Shown: positions 51,975-62,985 of the stretch, in pieces
How the letters are laid out: every line of letters begins with the position of its first letter
Numbering within the stretch: position 1 is the first letter of the stretch
Origin: Acestrorhynchus altus
Lineage: Eukaryota > Chordata > Actinopteri > Characiformes > Acestrorhynchidae
Assembly (NCBI GenBank): GCA_034509495.1
Contig: CM067519.1
Coordinates: forward strand, 27,999,643 to 28,063,642
DNA length: 64,000 nucleotides
Direction: 5' to 3'
Program-made: the position numbers and the translations under genes
The notes under the pieces: model-generated
Databases searched by the model: none
Seen by the model: the letters and a program-made list of their open reading frames with translations, nothing else
What the model was told of the DNA's origin: nothing

Positions 51975-52447
51975 TGTGATTGATTTACAGAGGTTACTGA
52001 GTCTATTTAGCTGATATTTATCTTTATATATAACTGTAAGAAAATTCTATTTCTGTTTTTATTTAATAAAACTGTCTGAAGTCTAAATAAATGACACGTA
52101 GAGCAGATTTAAGTCACTCTGTACTGAGAAAGAAACCTTGTATCTCCAAACCAGCATCTACAGGAGAAGAACTTCAGAGTAACAGAGTCAGTTGGAGAGT
52201 AATTTCTCCGCTCATCTCGAATTGCTGGGATGTGGATCACAGATAAACACTTCCTTATTTACAGTAGTACAAACACAAAACTCCACTGAAATGGAACAGA
52301 GTCACAGACTGTGTGCTCCAGAGAACCCATCTTAATGTGTAAAGGTTCTCGGGATTAAAGACTCATTTATACAATCGTATACAGAAGAGTTTTTAAATAA
52401 CACTGAACATTCATCTCAAATTACGAAAAACACACCTTCAGGGCTAA
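51975..52447. other. Intergenic, nothing recognised
   Basis: Ordinary AT-leaning sequence without repeats or exons. Confidence 0.5.
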
Positions 52448-52850
52448 ATACACTGTGTGGACAAACGTATTGGGACACCTGCTTATTCACTGTTTCTTCT
52501 GAAATAACAAGTAACTGTCTCTGCTGTCCAGAGAAGACTATCTACTAGATTCTGGAGAACCTGTGAGGATCTGACTGCATTTTGATGATTTTGGGATGGA
52601 TTTTGATGATCACCACCCAACATCCCAAAAGACTCTGATGGAGCACCATCATTCCAGAGAACACAGTTTCACTGCTCCACAGCTCAAAGCTGGGGGCTTT
52701 ATACCCTCTAGTCCACACCCTAAGGACATGGAGACAATAGAGCCATGTTTGATGCTCCAGAGTCTCAATCTTTTGACTGTTTGCAGCATTTGCACATCTG
52801 TGTCAGCAATGGGTGGAGCTATGCAGCAGAATGCAAATGTCGTTTGAAAA
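52448..52850 (+). mobile_element. Dispersed repeat B, fullest copy
   Basis: Begins ACACTGTGTGGACAAACGTA, TTGGGACACCTGC, passes GTAACTGTCTCTGCTGTCCA, CTACTAGATTCTGGAGAAC, GATTTTGATGATCACCACCC, ATTCCAGAGAACACAG, TTTATACCCTCTAGTCCACA and TTGCACATCTGTGTCAGCAA. About 400 bp with no coding capacity. Thirteen or so partial copies lie in the window. Relation to a known transposon family cannot be fixed by eye. Confidence 0.8.
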
Positions 52851-53049
52851 AATGGTCCGTGTGAGGGCTGTATAATAATTCGACTTGATCAAAGATCTGA
52901 ACCAGATCCAGCCTGGCACACGCCCAAGACAGACCTGGATAAAGATCACCGTGAATCGGTTCTCCAAGAATGAGAGGAACGATTTGGTTCAGACTGCTTC
53001 ATTGCTAGTCGGGTTACTGATGGAACACCTGAAACATGAGACTTTTGAT

Positions 53050-53774
53050 TAAAGATTCATATAAAATATTTTATTTACAAAAGAAATGATGTAATTATTA
53101 TTACAACAGCTGCAGAGTCCAAATACACATCTGTACAAAAACACCAGCAACAGGTCTGTAAATTAAAGTGTCCCAGAGATCCACATTAACACATAGACCT
53201 GCTATTCTGTTATTACTCCTTTCCATCATCCTCATCACAAGCTGCAGTCTGTCCTGCAGACCTACAGCCTCGTTCTGAGACCAGTCAGTCTTCTGTCTCT
53301 CTCGTCTCAGAACTTCATCAGCATGATTGAGCAGCAGCGAGAGAGCTGGACCCCAGATCTAGATGGAGAACATCAGCAGAACTCTTCAACTTCAAGTGTC
53401 CATCCACCTCTCAATGTCTGCTGATTCCATCAAACGACAACTTCTCAACTTTGCAGCATTTTCCAGCATTCAACTTTTCAACTTTACAGCCTCCATCACT
53501 CTTTTCACTTGGCTGGGTCTTTCAACTTCCAACATCAACTTCTTCCACTCTTCAGTCTCACAATTATCCACTAACGCTCGATCTTCAGTGTCCTTCATAG
53601 CCTCCAGCATCAGGATCAGCTTTAACAGTGTCTCTGATCACCTGCAACACATCAGCACCACTCAGCACCACTCAGCAGCTCATCTAGACTTCAAAGGATA
53701 AACATCTCACCCCATCATCCTCATCCTCAACACAGGCTGCAGGACGAGCTGGAGTCCAGCTGAGGAAAGAGTGA

Positions 53775-53811
<37 letters not shown>

Positions 53812-53817
53812 GCTAGT
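53050..53817 (-). other. tcim 3' UTR (probable)
   Basis: On the minus strand, from the tcim stop to an AATAAA at 53085-53080. Includes a (CT)n tract at 53780-53809. A 112-codon plus-strand frame at 53363-53701 runs antisense through it and is Ser/Thr/Phe-rich without a domain; I treat it as a chance frame. Confidence 0.5.
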
Positions 53818-54066
53818 TCAGTGTAATCGGAGTGAGGGTCTTTTCAGCCTGTTAATGACTGAGTACTTGTCCTTCTTGTCCTGCTGCTGGAGGGCCTTCA
53901 GGGCCCGGCTGATGCGGTCCGGGTCGCTGCTGTAGGAGACGATGCTGTTGGCCCTTTCAGTCGCTTGCAGGTCTCCAGCCTTCCTGAAGAGCTTCAGCAG
54001 GACGTCCTGTTTCATGTCTGCGAAGATGTTGGCAGTGGCTTTTTTGCGTCAGCGCTGTGTCAAAAC
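53818..54066 (-). CDS. tcim: TCIM transcriptional and immune response regulator (C8orf4/TC1), N-terminal part broken
   Basis: TCIM is a small, largely disordered nuclear protein, about 106 residues in human and encoded by one exon. It promotes Wnt/beta-catenin output by antagonising Chibby and affects NF-kB and growth responses. On the minus strand, 54048-53818 reads RKKATANIFADMKQ, then LLKLFRKAGD, ATERANSIV, DPDRISRALKALQQQ and ends KRPSLRLH-stop, collinear with the last three quarters of the human protein (RKKA..NIF, .LFR..GD..A.ER, RAL.AL). Directly upstream is an in-frame TGA (54051-54049). The conserved FDTA just before RKKA is present but in another frame (54064-54053), and the VSP motif further up is back in the first frame. 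At least two small indels therefore separate this from a working ORF. The true start is not resolved; ATG at about 54096 is in the FDTA frame but meets a stop. Confidence 0.88.
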
Positions 54067-54450
54067 CACGCTATGGAAGGGAGAGACCTCAGGCACGTGG
54101 GGTGCGGTCCATTCCCAAGTGGGCAGCAGACGAGGCTGTGTGCAGGCAGTATATGGCTGTGAGAGAGCAGTGGGTGTGCAGCTCTGAGGGTCACTCTGCT
54201 GTACAGCTGCAGTGATTTGGTTTTTTAAAGGGGCTGGACTCACTCACACCAACTGCCACCATGACTTCATACAGACAGTGAGGTCACTGAGGTCACTTCT
54301 GCAAGCAAGAGAATCATCAGTGAGGCAGTCTCCACCTATCCAAAATGTCTGTTAATATGTAATGAAGAACAACGATGGCTAATATTATATTATGTTATGT
54401 TTCTACATTAGAAAACAAATACATACAGTTCTTTCAAACCATTCTGAACC
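54060..54450. other. tcim 5' flank
   Basis: Minus-strand open frame to 54243 probably holds the N-terminus or 5' UTR. A TTTAAAAA near 54225-54218 is a weak TATA-like candidate. Nothing else recognised. Confidence 0.35.
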
Positions 54451-56125
54451 AGTATGAATCTCTAATAACCTTAATATCCAGAATGAATCTCTAATATCAT
54501 TAATATCCAGTATGAATCTCTAATAACCTTAATATCCAGAATGAATCTCTAATATCATTAATATCCAGAATGAATTTACTAACCTTAATATCCAGAATGA
54601 ATTCTAATATCTTTAATAATATCCAGAATGAATCTCTAATATCATTAATATCCAGAATGAATCTCTAATAACATTAATATCCAGTATGAATCTCTAATAT
54701 CTTTAATATCCAGTATGAATCTCTAATAACCTTATCCAGTAGGAATGAATCTCTACAACCTTAGTATCCAGAATGAATCTCTAATATCTTTAATATCCAT
54801 AATTCCTAATAACATTAATATCCAGAATGAATTTCAATATCATTAATATCCAGAATGAATCTCTACTACTATTAATATCCAGAATGAATTTCTAATAACA
54901 TTAATATCCAGAATGAATCTCTAATATCTTTAATATCCAGAATGAATCTCTAATAACATTAATATCCAGAATGAATCTCTAATATTAATATCCAGAATGA
55001 ATCTCAATATCACACATCCAGAATGAAATCAATATCTTTAATATCCAGAATGAATCTCTAATATCATTAATATCCAGCAAATGAATCTCTCTAATAACAT
55101 TAATATCCAGAATGAATCTCTAATATCAGTCATCCAGCAATGAATTCTAATAACATTAATATCCAGAATGAATCTCTAATATCACACATCCAGAATGAAT
55201 CTCTAATAACATTAATATCCAGGAATGAATCTCTAATAACAATAATATCCAGAATGAATATCTAACAATGTTAATATTGAGAATGACGCTCTACTAACAT
55301 TAATATATCCAGAATGAAGCTCTAACAATAATATCCAGAATGAATCTCTAATATCATTAATATCCAGAATGAATCTCTAATAACATTAATATCCAGAATG
55401 AATCTCTATCATTAATATCCAGAATGAATCTCTAATAACATTAATATCCAGAATGAATCTTCAATAACATTAATATCCATAGAATGAATCTCTAATATCA
55501 TTAATATCCAGAATGAATCTCTACAACATTAATATTCAGAATGAACTTAATATCATTAATATCCAGGCATGAAATCTCTAATACCGTCCATATCCAGAAT
55601 GAATCTCTAATATCATTAATATCCAGAATGAATCTCTAATATCATTAATATCCAGAATGAATCTCTAATAACATTAATATCCAGAATGAATCTCTAATAA
55701 TATTAATATCCAGAATGAATCTCTAATAACATTAATATCCAGAATGAATCTCTAATATCATTAATATCCAGAATGAATCTCTAATATCATTCATATCCAG
55801 AATGAATCTCTAATATCATTAATATCCAGAATGAATCTCTAATATCATTAATATCCAGAATGAATCTCTAATAATATTCATATCCAGAATGAATCTCTAA
55901 TAACATTAATATCCAGAATGAATCTCTAATAACATTAATATCCAGAATGAATCTCTAATATCACTAATATCCAGTATGAATCTCTAATATCATTCATATC
56001 CAGAATGAATCTCTAATATCATTAATATCCAGAATGAATCTCTAATATCATTAATATCCAGTATGAATCTCTAATATCATTCATATCCAGAATGAATCTC
56101 TAATATCATTAATATCCAGTATGAA
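54450..56125. repeat. 29-bp satellite GAATGAATCTCTAATATCAT...TAATATCCA
   Basis: About 57 copies. The left two thirds (to about 55570) contain many small indels, the right third is almost perfect. Two interleaved variants differ at TAATATC versus TAATAAC. Direct tandem with no unique spacers. Confidence 0.97.
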
Positions 56126-56129
56126 GTAG

Positions 56130-57180
56130 TGACAGTTTGGCTGATAGAGAGGGTGTGAGGTGAGGGGTTGGTGGGCAGTCGTTTATGTAGTGCAGTGAGG
56201 TCACAGACACACGGTATGAACAGCAGATTATTAATAATTAATGATGAACATCATGAAGAAGAAAGTGCTGCAGTTCAGTCTCTATCAAACTCATCACGTT
56301 AGTAAATGATTTATTAGGACTGGAAAGTGCAGATTTACTCCGTCATACAGAAATCAAACCTTTTCTCTGCTGTCGTTTAAACGATCAGAGTTTCTGATTC
56401 AGTATAAAGACCAGCTTCACATTAAAACAACAGTCATGAACAGTGTAGGACCCGTCACTGCCACTGCGTTTTCACAGTCACTAGTGCAGCGTTAGTACAC
56501 TGCCTACAGGCCTTATGAGCCCTGTCTTAAAGCTGAGCCCTGTCCCCGCTGACATCACCATGAATCAGAGCCCAAACAGAACCCGGCCTATAGGTCCAGT
56601 CCGTACTGGTCCAGGATTCCCGTTTGCAACATTACTGCAAACAAAGGTGACGGAGGTTCAGTCAGAACAGTGTAGATGGCAGCAGGTCACTGAAATGACC
56701 ATCCTCTCAGTCCAGTGATGCTCCCTCTCTCAAAGTCAACTGGACAAAATGTCTTCAAGTTCGTAGAGACATGTCCAACAGTCAACAAGCAGGGCAGTGA
56801 GGGAAACAGTGAGGGACACTCCCTCATTTACACTGGATCATGATCCCACACGTCAGGACATGGAGTAAAATGATGATATTGGTCAGATCTGTGATGGAGA
56901 ATTAGAACAGAGACAATTTTCCTTAAACAACAGCAGGTGTCCACATACCTGTGGACAGGTTCCTGCACACTACTCTGTTGTGATCTCATTCTGGTCTACG
57001 GTGGGGCTCGTAGAGCAGGACTGGAGCTCAGTGGAGAAGAACAAAGTTCTCAGGTTTAGAAGAAATGAGCTCATCTGAAGAAGTTGGTCTGTTTAATGTT
57101 TGAAAGCACAACAGAGAGACAAATGTCCTCACTGTCCAGAGACTCCTGTCTCCTGAACAGGTTTAATATTTCAGTAGTTA
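56130..57180. other. Intergenic, nothing recognised
   Basis: Unique sequence, short open frames only. Confidence 0.5.
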
Positions 57181-57980
57181 TGAATGTTTCAGGTTCATGC
57201 TGGAAGAAGCGATGTAGACCTCAGTGTTGTTTGGAGGCATGTTCTCATCGCTGATGTAATTGCATGGAGGAATCAGATCAATATTGCAGGAGGGTTCAGA
57301 ACCCACCAGCACAGACGTTCTACCAGCGTTATGACAAACACTCTTCTCATTCTACTGCTCTTTATGGTTTTCACATTAAATGTCCCCTAAATCCAATAAC
57401 TGCTGGTCCGTCTTGGCAGCAACAACTGCAATCAAGCATTTGCATTTGTGTGCAGGACTTTTGGTGGACTCTTCTTTACAGAGTTGGTCACACCATCTCA
57501 ATTGGACTGAAGTCCAGACTTTGACTGGGTCAGTCCTAAAGAGGTCATTGTACCCTTGAGTATGAGGTCAGGAACTGATGGCTGCACATCCTCCTTTGGG
57601 ATTTTCAGCATGTTTGACTGTATGATGTGCTTTTTTCTGAAATGCTGAGTTAGATTTACGTTAGATGTAACGGGACACACCTTCAAAAGGTTCCACTTTG
57701 TCTTGTCAGTACACAGATTATTTTTCCAAAAGTCTTGTGGATGTTTCTTTGTAAATGTGAGATGGGCCCGTGTGTTCTTTTTGGTCAGCAGTGGTTTTCA
57801 GCGTGGAACTCTCACATGGTACCTTTTTTCCTAGGTCTCTTTCTCACAATCTTCTTCTTAGAACCCAAACTGTGGAAAAGTGCTTTTACCATGGCTAACA
57901 TAAACATTCTTGTGGCTCCATCTAGTGGAACTTTAAGCAAAGTGTCTTTCTTTCCTTTGGCGCCTGTCCCTTACATACCA
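57180..57980. mobile_element. Probable DNA-transposon relic
   Basis: Words such as GGTCACACCATCTCAATTGG, GAAGTCCAGACTTTGACTGG, GTCATTGTACCC and TTTTGGTCAGCAGTGGTTTT are typical of non-coding fish DNA-transposon remnants. No transposase frame. Compare 35280-35650. Confidence 0.45.
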
Positions 57981-57981
57981 G

Positions 57982-58160
57982 CAGTGTAGTTACTGAAACT
58001 GTATCAGAAACACAGTCCGGTAGCCGGTATTAAAGATCAGTAACAGTGTAGTTACTGAAACTGTATCAGAAACACAGTCCGGTAGCCGGTATTAAAGATC
58101 AGTAACAGTGTAGTTACTGACACTGTATCAGAAACACAGTCCGGTAGCCGGTATTAAAAC
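57982..58160. repeat. 62-bp tandem repeat, three copies
   Basis: Copies start at 57982, 58044 and 58106, each CAGTGTAGTTACTGAAACTG to GGTATTAAAGATCAGTAA. A fourth relative lies 33 kb away in ddhd2 (24561-24640). Confidence 0.96.
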
Positions 58161-58465
58161 GTTGTGAATGATCTATCAGTTTCATATCATTTATGAACTC
58201 TGAAAATCTGATTAATCAGGCTTTATCAATATTGTAGCTGAGACACTGTTTATCACACCGCTGAAACACTTCCCTGCTGTTGGCTGTGTAAACACCATCG
58301 CTGGACTTTCCTCAGGGTCTGTTTACTCCAGACGCAGTCCTGTGGAAGGTGAACTGGAATAATCTACACAATCAAATTCACATCACACACACCTACAAAC
58401 ACAAGGTCCAGTGAGATACTGACCGGCATTCTGTTTCTCATGTCTATGAGATCCAGCCTGGACAC

Positions 58466-58930
58466 AATTACACCAATCAGCCATAACATTAGAATAGAAT
58501 AGAATAAATAGAACTTTATTGATCCCTTGGGAGGGTTTCTTCAGGGAAATTAAGGTTCCAGTAGCAGCACCAGTACAGTACAAAAAATATTTTTTTAAGA
58601 GGCACTAAAACACTAAAAACACTGTATAAATATATAGAATATTATATCACCATACAGTCACACTGACATGGTGGTGGTGTGTTAGTGTGTGTTGCTGGTA
58701 CGAGTGTATCAGACGCAGCAGTGCTGCTGGAGTGTTTAAACCCCTCAGTGTCTCTGCTGGACCGAGAACAGTCCACCAACCGGAAACGTCCAGCCGACAG
58801 CGTCCTGTGAGCACTGATGAAGGACTAGAGGACGACCAACACAAACTGTGCAGAAACAGATGAGCTTCTGTCTCTGACTTTACATCTACAAGGTGGAGAC
58901 ACTCGGTAGGAGTGTCTGATAGACACAACA
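58466..58930. mobile_element. Fold-back element split by another repeat
   Basis: Outer end CCAATCAGCCATAACATTAG at 58473, then an insert at about 58490-58650 (TAGAACTTTATTGATCCCTT, GGGAAATTAAGG), then the inner arm CAGTCACACTGACATGGTGG and a complete centre to GGTAGGAGTGTCTGATAGA. Confidence 0.85.
58490..58650. mobile_element. Repeat inserted in a fold-back element
   Basis: GAATAGAATAGAATAAATAG then ACTTTATTGATCCCTTGGGA and CAGTAGCAGCACCAGTACAG. The TTTATTGATCCC...GGGAAATT words are common at the ends of dispersed repeats in bony fishes. Element class not determined. Confidence 0.6.
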
Positions 58931-59202
58931 TTCAGCAAGTGGTTTTAATGGTATGGGTGATGTGTGTGTAAATGGTGATTTTAGTGGTGATTGTCCAGGA
59001 AACCTGTGAATTCCAGTAAAGAAGGAAATGGAAGTCTGTCTTCTATTCATGTCCAACACTGGGTCAACAGTATTTAATCAGATATAATCAGATCATTAAT
59101 CACTGACCTGTCCAGGGCCTCAGGGAGGGGACGGAGGTGAGCAGGTGTGTATAGATGGTGCAGAGTGAGGCTGTGCTCTCAGTCTGGTTGTGGAGGTGCA
59201 GT

Positions 59203-60558
59203 ATGAGGGTGGAGGTGTTTGTGGGGATTGCTTTAGCTGCTCTCAGCTCTGCTCACCACGCAGGTAAGAGAGAAGCGTTTCCACGGTAACCTGCAGACTA
59301 ACACGTCCCTTTACAGCAGGTAGAAATGTCTGATCTACAGTAACCTGATTAACCTGCACCGAGGGCTGAGGGTTTCCCAGCGTTTCAGTCTCTTTCAGGA
59401 GAGAGTATTCCAGTAATTATCATTCGGAATACTCAGAATACCATACATCCATGTTCTCCTCTACAGGAATAGACTAGTCTGACTGATGACATTCCGGATA
59501 CAGGTGAACTCTGACTGAACGAGGTGGGAAATCAATATGATCAATCAGAATATCGGAATATTAAAGTACGTTATTGCTACTCAGCGTAAGATCCTGCTCT
59601 GTACTGGAGGGACAAAATAATGGAAACACCCAACAGTGTGTGGACAGTCAGACTGTGTGGTTGTTTTGGGACAACCCTAAAAGCAGGTTCTTTAAACACT
59701 ACTATATTTGGTTCTTATGTTTCAAAGATTTTTGAGAGAGAACCTCCATATCAAAGGTTCTGTAACATCTTACAGTTCCTTTGAACCTTGAAGATATTTA
59801 AAGTAGGTTCTCTACCACTTAAGGCAGTTCTAGAACCTCTACACTAATCATGTTAGGTTCCATTTAAGTTTAAGGGTTCTTCCTAAAACCTTAATTTGAC
59901 TGTTTTATGGTTCGAACCAGTTTACACTATCTACATTAGGTTCTCTGAGAACATTTTCTGTCCTTCATTAATTCATTGACAGGTTCTACAAAAACACTCT
60001 TTAGCAGCTCTTTAAAGAACGGTTCTTTGTGGAACCATAAATGGTTCTTTAACAGCTGTATGAAATACCTTCCTAGCTTTCAATGGAAGTATTTTTGGAG
60101 TGTTTCTATTGGTCCATTCGCCACGACCTCCTGATACAATGTAAAGACCTGTCAGATTCTCACTCTGGGGAAACGTGAAGAACAGCTGTATAGTTCTGGT
60201 TTGGTACATCAGTGCTTATTGGTGTAAAATGAGGTGAACAGGTGATGGAATTGAACACATCGTCCACATGCTGGCCAGCAGAATCCACTATGAATTAATC
60301 AGTACCTGCTATGAATTATTCAGTATCTGCTATGAATTATTCAGTATCCAGTATGAATTATTCAGTATCCGCTATGGATTATTCAGTATCCGTTATGAAT
60401 TATTCAGTATCCCCTATGAATTATTCAGTATCCGCTATGAATTATTCAGTATCCGTTATGAATTATTCAGTATCCGTTATGAATTATTCAGTATCCACTA
60501 TGAAGTACTTAGGGTCCACTATGAATTGATCATTATCCATTATAAATTCATCAGTGTT

Positions 60559-60643
<85 letters not shown>

Positions 60644-60805
60644 AGAGCTGCATCCTGAGCTGAAGGACTATGAGGTGGTCCGTCCAGTACGGCTGCACAC
60701 ACACAAGCAGAGACACACACAGGTAACCTGCTGATTACACACACAGCCAGTCAGACTGCAGTACCGCACGGTCTGTCACTATTTACATTCATCTGAATCT
60801 ATCCC

Positions 60806-60883
<78 letters not shown>

Positions 60884-62314
60884 TCTCTATCTCTGTCCTC
60901 TCTGCAGTCCTCACACACAGATACAGTGTCCTACAGGCTGGAGATGAAGCAGAAGATCATCCACATTCATTTAAGGAGAAACAGGTGAGGGGACATCTGA
61001 CCAAGAGGAACTCTGAGAGGAACCTGCTGATAAGCAAATGAATGAAGCTTTTGGACATCAACAATATATCAGTATAATAATAACACTGGACACGACTAGT
61101 ATACACCAGTATAATACCAGTATACCAGTAGAATGTGTGCAATGAGACCCTCAGCTGTAGCTCTGGTTTGCAGAGGCCTGATCAGCTCCAGCTACTCAGA
61201 GACTCAGTACACACCTGACGGGAGCAGAGTGACCAGTGTCCTTCAGGATCAGGTGAGGGTTTACCTGTCTGTTTCCTGATTGCGCTCTGATCTATGGTCT
61301 GAACTGTGGGTTTGATACACAGGGTGAGCATCAGTGCTATTATCTCGGGTCAGTTGGAGATGACCAGCACTCCGTGGTCAGCATGAGCACCTGTGATGGA
61401 CTCAGGTAATGCTGGTGTTTCTCCAGCGTCCAGTTTGTACACTTTGTGATCAGTGTATGACTGTCTGGATCTGGTTCGTGTTGGATATTGTTGTGTTCAG
61501 GGGGGTTTTCAGGACTGGGGGTCAGGACTTTATGATTGAGCCTCTGACGGACAGTGAAACTGGAGATCATGCCGTATTTAAGGCTGAATTCCTGAAAAGC
61601 AAAACCTTCAGCTGCGGAGTCACCAACCGACGCAAAGAACCTGAACTACCTGCCTTCAACACTGAGTGGAGCCGTCGACCTACAGTGAGAGGAGCCTTAA
61701 CTCTGAAGGTCATTCCAAAACTGCCCACACCTTTATATAATACTGAAGAAATACTTTCTTACTTCTGCAGTTTGATGAAGGGAACTCTGGAGGAAAGGCT
61801 CTTCTGAAGGAGCAGAAGTATATTGAGATGTATCTGGTTGTGGACAACAGTGAGGTAAGACACAGCCAACAACTATCTGTATTTTTATTGTGGGATACCA
61901 TATAAACCACCTAGTAGTACCATAACAACCACCAGGCAGTACCACAGCAACCACCTAGCAGTACCGTAACATAAAACTAGCAACCATTCAGAAGACAGCA
62001 TAGCAACCATCTAGGATGCCATAGAAACCACCATAGGGAAAGACACTGCACTCCCAAATTATTGATGGGGACAATTCAATAATCGCTGGATACCGGTGGG
62101 GACACGTCAGACGTCCTGGTGGGGACTCACCAGTAATTCAGCTCAAACAGCAGAAAACAGCTCAAACTCCTTCATTTCTGAATCCTCAACCTGCACGCAG
62201 ACTCCGACTGATCAGTGAGAGAGGGCGGGGCTAATGAGGTCACTGATCCAGACTGTGGGTGAGAAATATCAGAATAAAAGTCCTGAGAATTGACAATATT
62301 AATACATTCATTCA

Positions 62315-62351
<37 letters not shown>

Positions 62352-62488
62352 GTTTTTTAACACTGAACGTTTTTAAATCAAGAATTTAACTTAATAAATA
62401 TTCATGTCAATCTGTAACAAATACTCTAATATCAGTCTTCAATCAAACGTAAGGAACGCATGCCTGTAAAACACGAAGAACATATATA

Positions 62489-62548
<60 letters not shown>

Positions 62549-62941
62549 CAGTTTCAGAGTTTAGGCAGTGACATAAGCAAAGTGAGGAAGAGGATGTTTG
62601 AGATCATCAACTTTGTTGACATGGTGGGTAACCGTGGTAACATGCTTCATTATTAGGACTACAATAAAAACAATTATAACTATTATGATATAAACCAGTC
62701 AGCCATAACATTATGACCACCTCTTCTCTCTGTCCATCCTATCAGCTCCTCTGTTCACACAGGTTCTCTTTGTGGTTCTATAATTCAGACTGTAGTTCAT
62801 CTGTTTCTCTGCAGACTTTATTCTCCTCCTTTCACCCTGATCTTCAATGATCAGGACCCCACAGGACCACCACAGAGCAGATATGATGTGGGTGGTGGGT
62901 CATTCTTAGCACTGCAGTCACACTGACATGGTGGTGGTGTG

Positions 62942-62985
<44 letters not shown>

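Noticed and set aside
54049..54051. TGA in tcim as selenocysteine or programmed read-through
   Set aside because: The neighbouring FDTA motif is also out of frame, so indels are needed anyway; human has Ser near this position, and no selenocysteine element was recognised downstream.
54450..56125. Regular 29-bp spacing suggesting a CRISPR-like array
   Set aside because: Units are directly adjacent with no unique spacers, in a vertebrate genome; it is a satellite.
60268..60642. 124-codon frame YELFSIRYELFSI
   Set aside because: Frame-preserving 21-bp repeat plus (GT)n in ADAM intron 1.
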